Below the pieces are notes generated by a model that was given only the letters and a program-made list of their open reading frames with translations, had not been told where the DNA came from and did no database searches. Below are positions 38,061 to 50,835 of a DNA stretch of 64,000 nucleotides, piece after piece. A program made the translations under genes and the position numbers. Origin of the DNA: Torreya grandis (lineage: Eukaryota > Streptophyta > Pinopsida > Cupressales > Taxaceae); assembly GCA_037957365.1 (NCBI GenBank), contig JARHVA010001426.1, positions 2,294,501 to 2,358,500 of the forward strand, read 5' to 3'. Positions within the stretch are counted from its first letter, which is position 1, and the number at the start of each line of letters is the position of its first letter.

Positions 38061-38451
38061 CCAACCATGTACAAACCCTAGGAGGGTTTTAACCTAAAAA
38101 ATAGTGTATCAACAGATGATACCATTGTGATTACCTAACCAAGATGAATCTCATGACTATTAATGTGCACAAGGGTGAAAAATTTTGGCCTAAAAAAGTG
38201 TATTAGTAGAATATACCATTAGGATCATCTCATAGAGACAAATCCAATGACTTCTAATTTGCACAATGTAAAAAAAGTTTCCAGACTTTTTTTTTTACTT
38301 ATAATTTTTTCTATTATGTAAAAAAAACTCACAAACAAAATTATGGTGATGAAAAAATTAAATCTTACTAGATCAAAAGTTATTATTTTTTGACCTTCTA
38401 TTTCCTAGGACATAGATCTAAAAAAAATGTGCTACATAAACTTGCCCAAAT

Positions 38452-38468
38452 GGAAGATTTAATACCAC
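38452..38468 (-). promoter_or_regulatory. Degenerate primer-binding site of the chromovirus
   Basis: Just inside the 5' LTR the minus strand reads GTGGTATTAAATCTTCC. This resembles the plant initiator-Met tRNA primer site TGGTATCAGAGC with several substitutions. Confidence 0.5.
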
Positions 38469-38469
38469 T

Positions 38470-38814
38470 TGTAATTAAATTACTTAGATGATTCACAAAC
38501 ATAGAATTATTTATCATAAAATTAAGAACAAAATAAGTAGATCCACAACAATACTTAGAAAAAGAGTAGAATACTTGAATATTATGATTGAGCCAATTTG
38601 AAGGGGCAACCTCCACAATAATGCAATAATAACATAATTCATAATTTAATGATAATATACTAACCATTACCTCTTATATATACTCTACTTCACCATGCTT
38701 ATAACATAGGCTGACTATACTAAGATCATCAAGAAATGTAATAAGATAATATGAAGGTATGTAAACCACAAGTTAGCCACACATATCCGTAGATGCACTA
38801 TAGGTTAAAGGCAT
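38470..38814 (-). repeat. 5' LTR of the chromovirus
   Basis: About 345 bp, homologous to 33263-33611, with a small deletion at its outer end (CATGCCTTTAACC against CATGTTATTCCCTTAATC on the minus strand). The GGTAGT that follows it repeats the left flank. Confidence 0.85.
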
Positions 38815-41800
38815 GGTAGTAAAATTCTACTTCCTGATCTATGTTCGGTAGTGTAATGCCTAAAATTTACATCTCAAGCACACATAAAACTACACCAATT
38901 TTTTTTCTAACACTTAAACAAACACACTAAATCTTAAGCATACAAAGATAATAACACTAACATGGTATACAAACTCAAGAGAACACAAAAGATGACATCA
39001 CTACAAAGTTGCGGTCTAACTGGTTACACTTCGATCTTCCACATGAAGTAAATGCACAGAGTCATGACTCAAATATAACTTGAATTAGTTAATGTGATTT
39101 GAGTGCCATTAGTTTGGTACAACATGAATTCCAAATGATTAGAAGGCATGTATAGACACCTAAGGCTAGACAAGTTTTAGTTCTCTTTACAATTTCATCA
39201 TTAACCCCACAACCAAGCAGAAGATAAATTTTATAAATTAAAAATTCACAAACAAGGAAGGATCACATCCTAATTCTGATAACAATCATAATATAAATTT
39301 ATGAATAAGAATAATCACATGAATAATTGAGTCAATGCCATAATTAACATGTCAGATTTACTCTGAAGGCCACAAAGGTTCAACAAGGATAAATAGGATA
39401 TACAATGGTAGTAGAATAAATATCCTAACAATGTTTACACTATTATTAAGTAATGGGTGAAATTTGTATGATAACATCACCATAACAGAAGTAGTGTTCC
39501 ATAAAACAACAAAAAATAAAGTTAAAGGATGACTAACCAAAAATATCAAACAAAGTCAAAAATCAAATATGAAAGGTTAAACATGAATATTAAAATAAAA
39601 ATAAGAGGTTCCAATTTTCAATTTCAAAAAATGTTGAACTGTATCATTATTACAACATCCATTTCAGAGCAACTTCACAGATTAAAATTATATCTGCAGA
39701 TTTTTTTTGAATAAATTTAATTTGGAAAGGGGTCACTAAAAATAGAAAATAGAAATAAAATATAAAAATAAAGGCTCCTAAATATGACATGAAGGTAAAA
39801 ATATTGTAGTTTTTTTTGTTTCTAACTAAACCCATTTCTAACACTTATTGGACATCAATTTTAGAACACATTCGCTAGAAAATTAGCAAGATAAAAAGGA
39901 TTTTCCTTTCAAAAGTCTTTTTAAATCGAGGCACCATTTTGGCTCAGATGAGTTAAAAATTATTACGGTACCATAAACCAATTATTTTAGATAGAGAGAA
40001 TTATGATAGAGACTTAGATTCTAATTTAGAGCACTTTAGCTATTTTTAAAACTCGATTCTTGAAGGACAACTAGAGACTCAAACACACAAATATTTTCCA
40101 CTAGGAAAACAATTTAGTAAATTATATTCTTTAGTTTGTGAAAAATATTTGATCCATTATATTAGGATTATAATTGGTTTATTAAGGCCATCCAAGAGGA
40201 TAATGCTAACAATTGAGTTTGAGGAAGTGGAATGTTGCTTATGGTTTTGGTTTTCTAAATGGATTGCACTTTAGTTTGTTGAACACAAGGTTGATTTATA
40301 TAACTTGTTGGATTGATCCATATATTAAGTATTTTAACATTCATGGAGGTCAATACAATATATTATGCTCAATGCTAATCATTTTAAAGTTGTTTAAGCC
40401 TCCATTGAATCATTATAACCTATGAGTATATAACAAACCTAAAACCATTTTTTAGAGATCTTGCTAGTTTTAGTTGTCAAGTTGTGTCATTATGATCAAA
40501 GGAGCTTGTATTACACAAATGAGTTGTTATAAGGCTATGGTTTTATAAATTTATGCCTACATAAGAATGCTATTACCAAAATGGCAAAACATTATGATAA
40601 CACCAATAATTTATAAAATTCAAAATGCTATCAAATTACAGAATAACAAAAAATTATTTTATCGTAAAATAAGATACATTAATTTTATTTCAATAATTGA
40701 ATGATAATACTACAAATCTATAAAACACTGTAACTACATACACCACTATTGGTATGAAATTTTACATGATATCAAGTATTTACAAAATATCTAATGTCTA
40801 CCCCATTTATGGGTTTGGGATTACAACTACCTCTTCATAAATAATCAAATAACAACTAAGACATTTGAATAATTTCATTTACAAGATAATTTTTTACAAC
40901 ACAAAAGATATCAATTCCTTGTATTCTAACTGATACTACTACATGCCAACCTGCATTAGGAAATAATCAATAAAGGGGGCCAGTTTATGCTGAGCAAGCG
41001 ACTTCCCCCTCCTAAATACTGTATTTTCTAAATTGATAAACATATTAAGAAAAAATAAAATTTTAAACTAAATAAAACTTACAAGCAACAATTTTAAAAT
41101 TAACCCAACCATTGGAGTAACATTACACTTCAACATCAAAATGACACCAGGCTTATTGGTAACCAAGCTCAACACCAATCATTAGAAAATTATAGTCTTA
41201 TTATACAAGCAACAACATTATGCCAATATAGATTGTAAAACAATCAATTCTCATAAAAGTGAACAATACAAGCAATCCCATCATGACAACATCCTTTGAT
41301 TTTTATGCACCCATATAGATGCAATATTTATAATAGAGTAGACCTTTAAAAGGAAACATAATTTTCCAATTTGAATATCACTTCATGAATATCATAAAGA
41401 AAACCATATAAACAATGATCAAAACAATAACATAAAAACTTTGTAAAACACGTCAAAGAGTAAACTGAATCTCCCTAGCTCCTATAAAAACTAATCAATG
41501 TTATAGGGATAAATTTCCACCCATATACCACAATAATAACATTTTTATTTAACACAATTCATTATGCCAAAATAAAAGTTTTATCTAAGGCAAAATAAGC
41601 CTTGAATAGAATTTATTTACATTAGTGTTACTCGAGTAAAATGTAAATAATAATCTACTATTATTTAAAAAAAAATTAATGATATGATATATTTTATTTC
41701 TACTTCTTGGGAACTCGCGGCTATAATTTATACTATCAAACCTTAATCGATATCTAAATATCACGTATATAAACTTATCAATCCACATAATAATATATTT

Positions 41801-41825
41801 GTTATTAAATAATTTTCAAATGAGA

Positions 41826-41843
41826 CATACATACATACATACA

Positions 41844-41872
<29 letters not shown>
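41826..41872 (+). repeat. (CATA)n tetranucleotide microsatellite
   Basis: About 12 CATA units. Confidence 0.95.
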
Positions 41873-41876
<4 letters not shown>

Positions 41877-41992
41877 TTAATATTAAATATAACATCATAT
41901 TGAAAAAACTAATATAAAATATTATTTTATTTATTCATAAATATACATATATAATTTACTAATATAACAATATTTCATAATAAATATAAGTT

Positions 41993-42135
41993 CTATTTAT
42001 GAATAAAATGAAATAACGTTTTGTTTATTTCATGATAAATATATCATTATTTATGAATAAAATAAAATGACATTTTGTTTATTTCATAACAAATATATGA
42101 TTTTTTTATGAATAAATAAAATGACATTTTGTGTG
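41993..42135 (+). repeat. ~56-bp tandem repeat, 2.6 copies
   Basis: The unit ATTTATGAATAAAAT(A)A followed by TGACATTTTGTTTATTTCAT and AAATATAT repeats near 41995, 42050 and 42106. The last copy is cut short and runs into TGTGTGTATG. Confidence 0.85.
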
Positions 42136-42164
42136 TGTATGTATTTAAAAAAAAAAAAAAAAAT

Positions 42165-42345
42165 CAAAACCCTAGGGCCAATGACTGGCGATTAGTGATC
42201 CATGGCCGACAGCTGAGCTCAAAGCCTTGGACATAGCCATGGCCATTGACTGAGCCTGGAATAGGGTGGGGTGGGTTGGTTTACCTGTCCCCCTCCCCTC
42301 CTTATTGTGAGAGGGGGCTGCGATGACACAACCACCACCCCTCAT
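42165..42345. other. Isolated GC-rich tract
   Basis: Roughly 180 bp with AAACCCTAGGGCC, CCATGGCCGACAGCTGAGC, CCCCCTCCCCTCC and GAGAGGGGGCTGCGATG. Its composition is sharply different from the surrounding microsatellites. There is a short minus-strand open frame (42172-42390) but no recognisable product. Origin unknown. Confidence 0.6.
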
Positions 42346-42395
42346 ATCAAAACAAAATAAAATAGATTTGCTTATATGTATATGTTTCATTTAAT

Positions 42396-42399
<4 letters not shown>

Positions 42400-42474
<75 letters not shown>

Positions 42475-42521
42475 ATATATGTATGTATATGTATATGTGT
42501 ATGTATGTATGTATATATATA
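42400..42521 (+). repeat. (TG)n followed by (TATG)n compound microsatellite
   Basis: A perfect TG run at 42400-42470 (~35 units), then ATGTATAT/ATGT variants to about 42521. Confidence 0.95.
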
Positions 42522-42670
42522 TAATTAAATGAAAAAATAAAATAACTCTACTATATATATATTTAAGTATATATATATATATATACACACTCATATTTTT
42601 TTATAAAGCAAGAAATTCACTCAATCATGAGGGTAAAATAGAAATAATTTGGAATTTTTAATAGATCTAG

Positions 42671-42672
<2 letters not shown>

Positions 42673-42729
<57 letters not shown>
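42673..42729 (+). repeat. (TA)n microsatellite
   Basis: About 28 uninterrupted TA units. A shorter TA run lies near 42569-42584. Confidence 0.97.
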
Positions 42730-42733
<4 letters not shown>

Positions 42734-43959
42734 AGCAAATTATTTTCAAAACACATTCTTTATTTTCATTTAGTGTATTATTTTGAAAAAAGTATCATGA
42801 ATTTAGAAAAGAGAATCCCTTAGCTGTTCCATTAAAACTCCTGGTTTAATCTGGTTTCTCCTTTCTTCTTCACCACTCCTTCCTCCTCCATCTTCATTCT
42901 ATATTCTCTCTCCACTTATATTTCTCCCTTGCCAAAATCTCCAAAATGACTCCTCTCTCCATTAGATTAACTTTGAAGTGAGAAAAGCTATGCTTATTTT
43001 ATTATTTTATTTTTGAAATTAGGGTTTCCACTTTTTTTTATTTCATTTATGTGTTTGTCATTAGTTTTATTTTGAATTGTATTAGATTAATTATTAGCTT
43101 GAAAAATTAGATAATTGAATATATAATAAATTTATTACAACACTAGTAAGAATACTTATATGTAGTTAGGTACATTATATGTATATATATATAATTATGC
43201 ACATTTAAATAAAACTATTTTAACTTATATTAATATATAAATACAATTATATGAATACATATAGATATAAGGGTAGTAATATTTGATCTATGTAATACCA
43301 TTTTAATATGCATATCTTTATATAAATATGTATTTATATACAATTTTATTTACACCCATAATTAAATATTACTTGGGCTCGGTCACAATCATAACTATGT
43401 TATTATTCCCATTTTAAAAGTAAATTTTGTTGTCAAAACATCTAATAGATACAAGTAAATAATTGAGAATGACTTAACATAACATGGCCATTCAATACGT
43501 TCAAGTAGGTGTTTGAATTAGCACAAATCTGGTCCTGTGGAAAAACCTATCAAAAGTAACTCAGTGATCTGGAAACCCCTAGTAAGGCATAAACATCACA
43601 TTAAGTGATAATATAAATATTTATTAACATTAAACATACACATCCCAATGTGGTCTAACATGAAGCATAACTAACCTAGTTTCATGTCACCACGATAAGG
43701 AAACCAAAGTCAAGACTAAAAACTGACCATTAGACATCTTGCTCATATTTCATGCACATGGACACACTCAACACACCATAGTCTAAATGATGTCACGTCA
43801 ATGAGAAAATATTATAGATCTTGAGAAGGGTATTACAGGTAGAAGTTAAAGAAATCAATCTATGTTTAAATAATAAAGATAAGATGGTATTGGTAATATC
43901 CCATTCAATTTTGATTTGTAGCATCTAAGGTGAAGCCTTTTGAGAAGATTCCATATTAT

Positions 43960-45600
43960 TCACATGATGTACTTGCATTTGGCCCTTATAAGGTTGACTC
44001 AGTGTTTTTAACCAAGAGGGATGTATGGAATAACAAGCATTTACATGCTCATCTACTATTTTTGTATTTCCCTTATCTGGATTTAGTTCTATATTTTAGA
44101 CAAATGGGTTTAGTTTATATGTGATATGACCCCTAGGTTCGAATAGGTTATGTGACATGTGATCTAGTGGGTAAAATTTTAAATTTTGCATTTTCTCATC
44201 TGTCATATCATAAGTTGTATCATCATCAATGTCATAATAATCTAATATGTGGCCATCTTTTTGCTCAGTATTGACCAATAAATGAAGTTCAAATGCTAGG
44301 ATCTCTTTTGTTTTTAATGGCTCTTTTGGTGATGGTTATTGCACTCTATGTGCATTTATATGCACTTTAGAATTTAGTGCCTTATTTGAATATGGAAACA
44401 AAGGAGTCATTTTACCTAACTCACCTATTTCATATGTGTGGATATGCTTAAGAGGGATGCATTATTGAGGTGATACCACTGTAGGAATGGCCCCAGTTTT
44501 AGAATTTATTATTTTAAAAAATTTAAAGGGCTTATCATCGATGGGCATGAATAATAAGGTCCCATCATGTATGAATTTTATACATTGGTGAAGTGTAGAT
44601 GAAATAATTTCCATTGAATGTATCCAAGATCTACCTAAAAGTAAATTATAATGTAACGATTGAGACATTACTCAAAAATTAGTGGAAACTATTTTGTTTT
44701 CCAATGTCATGTCTAATGTGAATTGATCAATCAAAGGGCTATGTGAATTGTCAAACCTTTTTATAATCACAATCATTTATACCCATGGTGGTTAGAAATT
44801 TTATGCTATAAATGTAACTTAGATCTAGTCCATTATCAATGACCACCCTTTTGATACCTATTTTGCATGGTTATTTGTATGAACAAAGGTAAATTTTGGG
44901 AAATAGTATTTGTAGATGGTAAATCTATTGGATCAAAGGCAATGAGTTTGGCATTGTTCTTGAGATCTTTCATGATATCTATAAAATCATCAAGTTCAAT
45001 ATCACTTGGAACTTGTGTTACACACAATGCTTCATATATGATATACTTATAAACATTATATTACTTTAGGAGCTCAAGGATTGAAATATTAGCATGTGTA
45101 TTTCTCAATTTCTCAATAATGTCATATCCCTTAGATTTTATTATAATCTTAGGTTTAGGGGGCACTTGTTTTATATTAATATGTGTCAGAATGGGTTGAT
45201 CAATTTTACCTCTTCGAGAAGTAACAACATGGACTGCAGAATCTAATATAAGCTATGGGAGAAAACTGAGTGTGGGATGGTAGCTATCATTAAAATAAGA
45301 CCTAGGTAGGACAAATGGTTGAGATCATGCATGTTGGTGTTTAGATATTGGCTCTATAACATTGTAAAAAGAATTTTGAAGAGAGATCAAGTATTGTTTT
45401 CCCTTTAAAACCCTCTCATGATTGACACAAATTTGCTTATAAGATTTGACAAGGAAACTAATGTAGAAAACCATAGAAACAATGACATATTGAAACCCAA
45501 AATAGGTAATATATATGCATCTATGTTGCACATATTTTATGACAATCAAGGATCAATAATAGAAATATCAGAAAACCCTAAGGGACCTAGGGTTTGGAGT
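43960..45600 (-). pseudogene. Ty3/Gypsy gag-protease region of the outer element, decayed
   Basis: Minus-strand reading. Near 45140-45040 is ISILELLK, stop, YNVYKYIIYEAL, followed by VTQVPSDIELDDFIDIMKDL (~45020), a gag-to-protease linker pattern seen in plant Ty3/Gypsy elements. The protease follows, with a degenerate active-site region near 44830, a TLDMTLENK-like strand near 44720, and the clear C-terminal block SLHYNLLLGRSWIHSMEIIS then STLHQCIKFIHDGTL at 44580-44660. LLGR-W-H and STLHQ-KF are diagnostic of the aspartic protease in the non-chromodomain plant clades (Tat/Ogre/Athila); the exact clade is inference. Further downstream frames (44096-44278, DYYDIDDDTTYDMTDEKMQN) fit the acidic protease-RT linker. 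Reverse transcriptase is not found. Confidence 0.7.
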
Positions 45601-45621
45601 TCAAAGATCATGTTCACCAAA

Positions 45622-46987
45622 TGTTTAACCCTAATATGAACTATGACTTTGTATTTAATATAGATATTAAAGGGGTATATAGAAATGAAATACATAATGG
45701 TGATAAACAAATCTATAGCAGACCAATTAGATGTTAAACTTAGATATCAACATATGATAAATTCATTAAATTGAGATAGTCTAAATATGGAAAGTACAAC
45801 TATGTTAAATATGGAAATGACATAGAAAATAAGGTACTTAGCTAGTTTTGATGATATAATAATTTTAGATCTGGAACAGGTAGAAAGTAGACTATAAAAT
45901 GATTTTGTAATAGTGATCTAATTTTAGAAATTTAACTTTTGGAGCCATGAACACTAGCATCAACTTGGAATGGTTACAACAACACTATGTCTGGGTTTGA
46001 CACAAATGTCCTATACAAAATACCTATTAGAAAAGTATGTGACCACTTGGATACTTATAGGTTTGGCTTTGCATTCTCTCTAATACATTTAGATCTAGGT
46101 CAAGAAATGTTTCTCCTTCTAAAATGGTAAACCCTACTTCTCCATCTTCATAGTGACCTTGGAAAAAATGGGTTAGTGGGCACTTGGTGTCAAGCTGATC
46201 CTAAAGACCTCACTATCAGTGGGTGCTAAGGCTACATGGAAAATACTCTAGAAGAGGGCCTCAAACTGATGTAGTTCTCCCCTATGTGTTGGTTTATGTG
46301 TGAATTATGCAATACGTAAAAAGTAAGTACAATAGTGACCTAGCTTGTAAGCTGGTAAATATAGCTCTTAGGCTGCTCATTTAGTACTCTTGGGCTGCTC
46401 ATTTAGTACTTCAGGCCTAGAGATGTGTTGTCCCTATGACTACTATGGAAATAAGAGAAATATGGAAGCATTTCTCACTCGATTGCTTGATTGAATGACT
46501 TTTATAAGTTGCCTAGTGAGTAGGTAAGAAGTTTATAGGTAAGGTATGAATGAGGATTGATCTTGTATCTATAACAATCATATCATAATATAACCCAAAT
46601 TAAAGCACTTAGGTGACCATTAGAATATGTTTCATTTGAAAATTAGATGATTTTTAGGGTATTGGACACTTGCATCAAGTTAGGACACTAGCATTGACAC
46701 AAGTGTTTGTCTTGAATGTTAGTGTCCAGGGGGTAAGAAAATAAGTACATTCCCAGAACTTTTAGAGGTTGAAGATAGCTACATTTTAAGTATTCTAGGC
46801 AAGATATAAGGTCCAAGTCATTAACATAAGACTGGACGGACTAAGAGATAGGCCAATGGGCACAAGATAGAGTAGATACAAGACTTACGAAAGTGGGAAA
46901 GGTATATAACTAAGAAGAATAACCAAGGTTTGAGTTTTCCAAGTATACAAGACTAAAGTGTTATAAAATCATAAAATAGTGTCTACA
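45622..46987 (-). repeat. 5' LTR of the outer Ty3/Gypsy element
   Basis: 1366 bp, homologous end to end with 29209-30546. On its inner side the minus strand begins TTTGGTGAACATGA, the expected position of the primer-binding site. It is not the initiator-Met site and I cannot name the tRNA. Confidence 0.8.
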
Positions 46988-48190
46988 AATGGATAACATA
47001 TGGGCAAAAAACATTTTTTGCTTGATAGATAACACATGGGTAGAGCAATGTTTTCTGTTATGTGAATCTAATCAATATTAGAAAACAAAAGAGCTAACCA
47101 CTCAAGTAACCACTAGAGCTTATACACATTTAAAGAAAACAAGTCTATAGGGACTCCAAGCTTTTCGAAAGTAACATAACCTATAAACAATGCTAATTTT
47201 ATAAACACAGCTAATAAATTTTACTTTACTAACCTTATCCAATGCTTAGATGAAAGCACTACAATTAGAATCCATCATACTAAGCTCTAACTTTGTTCCA
47301 CTAAGCAAACTCTCATTATTTTTCACATCCTTCACTACAAATTCCATGGCTACTTTAGCCACTATTCCAATTGTAAAATCAAATACAAAAAGGATACCAA
47401 CATTTACTACATGAGCCCTTGTATTCCCCCCTCTTTTTCAAGATTGGAGATGTGTTTTTGTGAAAAAATTGTCCTCTCAATCAAGCTTCAATTTTATTGA
47501 AAAAATTACAATTAAGTAAATATAAATCATAAATCTAGGGTTAAGCAAGAAAACTAGGTCTTGACAATATCCTGCTCTTTCAATATGTATCATACTCAAA
47601 ACAATGTTTTGAGATTATTCGATACATTAGTGATTACTCAGGTAGATAATAATTTATTTAATATTATGTATTTATTGGGAGACTATTGCAACTATTGGCT
47701 TTCCATGATTGTTGTTGTTTCAACTATTTTTCATAATATTCATGTGAATTTAATTAATGGAACTCATAAAGCTTTTTGTTGTGTGCGTTAGTTTTTTGTT
47801 TTCAAATAGTCACATGAGTCTTCCATTATCACCTATCTTTATGATTTTAACACTAACATACGTTCAAATAATGCATTTCTAAGCACTTGTATACTTGAAA
47901 TCTACTTTTCTAATTAGATTATTATTTTTTGTGGGATTTTACACATTTAAGTCATCTCAAGATGAATTTCCTTTGAATAGTCATTACTTTATATATATTT
48001 TTTCACATATATTTATCCTTAATGAATAATCATTATTCTAATGACATTTTCCCTCATATATTTTTAATAATCATAAAAAAAAACTTGAGACTGACTTATC
48101 AGTCAACACAAATAATATTTTTGATAATTATCAAAGGCTTGACACTGATTTAGTACTCACAACATAGTTTTCTAATGTTTTTATAGTTAT
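46988..48190. other. Intergenic, no recognised feature
   Basis: AT-rich. Two related phrases near its start (GGATAACATATGGG and GATAACACATGGG, 46992 and 47027) are a minor local duplication. Nothing coding was recognised. Confidence 0.5.
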
Positions 48191-48204
48191 TATTGGTCTT
48201 TCTA

Positions 48205-49553
48205 TAACTTTGGAATTATTGAGGAAAGATGTTGTGGCAATTAGGTTTGCAATTATCTGTGCTTTCTTTCATTGTATCACATATAGAAAATAAACTCAAA
48301 ATACCACTTTTGTCCTTTTTAGATATTGATCCAAATCTTACATCATATGAGTATGTGTATTTTATCAGGATGATTCTCAGTGTTTTTTCCCAAATGTCTA
48401 CAATTGTTTCTTTAGTGGGATATTATGGCTGGAAGGAAGTTACGCTAGTGTACATAGATGTTGACTATGATAGAAATGTGGTTTTTGTATTAGGGGGTGC
48501 TCTAAGAAATGTGGGAGCTAAGATTAGTAATAAATCAATTGACCAAATTGGGATGGGTAATGTCTGGGCTAAATTGGAAACAAGTCAGAAGTAGAAGCTT
48601 TTAAGGTCTTCAAAGGAGGAACATAGTTGCAAAAAATATTACTAAAAACTAATTGCAATGGTATTTCAAGTCCTATGCAGCTAGATAGAAATATATATTT
48701 GATGGGATCTACTTTTGAGATTATTAATTTGGTTGGTACATGATTTTACAACATTGGTTACTGGCCAAATCATACTAGCTTCTCAGTTACCACTCCAAAA
48801 TATTTAGCTACCATGAACCATAATGAATCTCACAAAATACCAAAAATTTATGGTATTATATGACTAGGTGAAAGCAAAGTAGTCCCACGGGGATGGGCAT
48901 TTCCAAACAATGGCAAGGAACTCTTGATTAGTGTGGCCCAAACAATAGGGTTTAAGAATTTTTGACAATAGGAGAAGGTAGCAATAGAGTAAAAAGATTT
49001 TGTTATTGTTGTGAAGTTGCTTCTTTATACTGTTCCATACACATTTGGACTTTACGAAATGAGAAATTCTACACCCAATTATGACAAGATTTTGGAGCAG
49101 GTTGCCTTAATGGTTTGTAGCTTCATTAAATTTTAATGAATTCTATAGTTGTGCCTTTCATTGTAATTATCCCACCAATATTTTTTCACAACATTGGAGA
49201 ATTAATCATGTAATCTAAAAGTAGTAACCACATGTATACTACTTCAGTGCAGATATTCATCATTAAAACCCTATAGAACTTTGATGCAATCATTGGTGAT
49301 GTTTCAATTATCAAAAAAGGATCAAAGATTATAGACTTCAGGAAACCTAATGTAGAATCAAGCATAGTTGTGGTGGTACATGTTAAAGAGATTGATTCCA
49401 ATGCATGTGATTTCATGCATCCATTTTTAGTAGAAATGTGGTGTATAATTGGTGCCTTTTTTCTTGTCATTGGAGCTTTTTTGTGGATTCTAGAGCATAA
49501 ATCAAAGCTAGAGTTTTGAAGGCATCTAAAGAAGAAAGTTATGAATGTTATCT
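48205..49553 (+). pseudogene. Glutamate receptor-like (GLR) channel gene fragment, copy A
   Basis: Plant GLRs are ligand-gated, amino-acid-responsive cation channels. Readable order: TLELLRKDVVAI then, after a frameshift, FIVSHIENKLKIPLLSFLDI and YYGWKEVTLVYIDVDYDRN (amino-terminal ligand-binding fold). A deletion joins GMGNVWAKL to KVFKGGT, removing a segment still present in copy B. EIINLVGT, NIGYWPNHTSFSVTTPKYLA, PKIYGIIW and PRGWAFPNNGKELLISVAQT follow, then YDKILEQVA and FDAIIGDVSII. The last part is VKEIDSNACDFMHPFLVEMW and GAFFLVIGAFLWILEH, the first membrane helix M1. Splice signals persist: GTTTGT at 49113 to TATAG at 49276, and a GTAAGT donor at 49554. The pore, M2-M4 and C-terminus are missing. 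Multiple stops; non-functional. Confidence 0.88.
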
Positions 49554-50835
49554 GGTAAGTACCTTTCCTTTAACTATGAAATTATTTTTTATGTGGTGAA
49601 GTACCTCAAGATTACTCATTTCTTAGAGGTGGTGTTGAACTAAAAATAAAATTGGAAATCAACTAGTTGCATCTTGTTTCACATGCAATTAATTTTATGG
49701 ATTTTGAATTTATTCAAGAAAAAAGTCATCTTGCATGTGAAGTTATAGTTATATATTAGACTCTTAAACTTATCAAGGCTTAACCAACCTTGATAGGACA
49801 TTTTTGAGGATATCATGGAAATCTATATATTCAAATGTTATAATGTGATTTATTTAACAAGAGATGATAAAATAATGCTATAATGTGATTCGTTTAACAA
49901 TAAATTGCAAAATAGTGTTATAGATAGAATTGAGAACAATAATTTAAGACATGTAAAGTGAAATTCCTTACCAATATGCAATATTATTTTTTCAGGTTCA
50001 CATTATCTACAATATTCTTTTCCTTGATGAGTAATATGTCTTTCACATTCTATTTTAGTGACTTCTAGCTTCCTTTGTTTACATAGTGGGTTTTTATATG
50101 TTTTCATGTTATTGAACTTAAACTATTTAAACATTATCAAAATTTAGTATAAGCATTGAAGGTTGACCAGATTTGTAGTAATAGAAAGGTTTCTATCAGG
50201 GTGATGTTAGGATTTAATGCTCCTTGCAAGTATCCAAAATACTTTATGTAGACATATTTTTTAAAAGACATAAAAAATTAGTGGAAAGACCTATGAGGTT
50301 AATGCAGGAGAAATTACCATGAACACCCTTGTGTAGAACCATGGATAAACAATTTAATATAACAAATAAAGCTCAGACCATAATTTATATTTCTTTTGCC
50401 AATCATAAACAAAACCAATATTCACTTCTAATACAAAATTAAACATAAAACTATGATAAACTATATTTTAAAACTTATATTGTTATATCAAAGAGCTTCG
50501 ATGCTCATTCATGTAAATACAAGTGCAAATTCAACCTAGTAGAGCTTCACTAGAATTTTTCATACATTACATTCTAAAAATAAATTTTATGAATATAACA
50601 GGGTTTTAAAAAACATGGTATTAAATTGCATAATTTGGAAGACTCTAGATTCAATTAAAATGAAAGAGAAAAACATTTAATGCATTAGATGATTGTATCA
50701 AGCTGATGTGAGAACAATTTCAAGGAAATAAAAATGTTTTAACGTAAATTGGTGAAGGTTAGTTGAGTTAGAAATGATGTGGCAAGGGATATTAACATTC
50801 ACTAAGATGGAAGCCATGTTTACCAACACTATTCC
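49554..50835. other. Spacer between GLR copy A and the Copia remnant
   Basis: Begins with the intron donor GTAAGTACC of GLR copy A. No further GLR exon was recognised. The stretch before 50836 is probably the untranslated tail of the Copia element (minus strand), but no LTR was found. Confidence 0.45.

Larger units (their letters stand above)
33263..38814 (-). mobile_element. Ty3/Gypsy chromovirus, nearly complete but decayed, nested in the outer element
   Basis: 5.55 kb with ~350-bp LTRs (33263-33611 and 38470-38814), flanked by a 6-bp direct repeat GGTAGT (33257-33262 and 38815-38820). Reading on the minus strand, the domain order is gag, protease, RT (FFDD), RNase H, integrase, integrase C-terminus and chromodomain, then a polypurine tract. 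The short LTRs and chromodomain fit short-LTR chromoviruses such as the Reina or Galadriel groups; the clade is inference. Stops occur throughout, so it cannot move by itself. Confidence 0.88.
38821..43900. other. Interior of the outer element, no recognised gene; microsatellite-rich at its right end
   Basis: No coding domain could be read on either strand. 41.8-42.75 kb holds the microsatellites, the 56-bp tandem repeat and the GC-rich tract listed separately. 42830-43030 is pyrimidine-rich (repeated CTCCTTTCTTCTTC and CTCTCTCC words), like an untranslated leader, but nothing ties it to a gene. Confidence 0.5.
29209..46987 (-). mobile_element. Old Ty3/Gypsy LTR retrotransposon (gag-protease remnant) containing a nested chromovirus
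   Basis: Two diverged ~1.35-kb direct repeats bound the interval: 29209-30546 and 45622-46987. Each begins TGTTTAACCCTAA and ends GTGTCTACA when read on the plus strand. Next to the left repeat, on its inner side, is a pyrimidine run (30547-30556) that is a polypurine tract on the minus strand, so the element is transcribed leftward. Gag-protease sequence on the minus strand next to the right repeat (43960-45600) agrees with this. The outer flanks are GATGG (29204-29208) and AATGG (46988-46992), a probable 5-bp TSD with one mutation. Removing the nested 5.56-kb chromovirus leaves about 12.2 kb. No RT or integrase could be recognised in the remaining interior, so it is internally deleted or very decayed. 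Confidence 0.7.

Noticed and set aside
42172..42390. A short GC-rich protein-coding gene on the minus strand
   Set aside because: Only 72 codons, no recognisable motif, and flanked by microsatellites.
43930..44124. Plus-strand 64-codon open frame
   Set aside because: It overlaps the minus-strand gag-protease linker region of the outer element and has no domain.
49186..49470. Minus-strand 94-codon open frame
   Set aside because: It is antisense to the GLR copy A exon that encodes the pre-M1 and M1 region.
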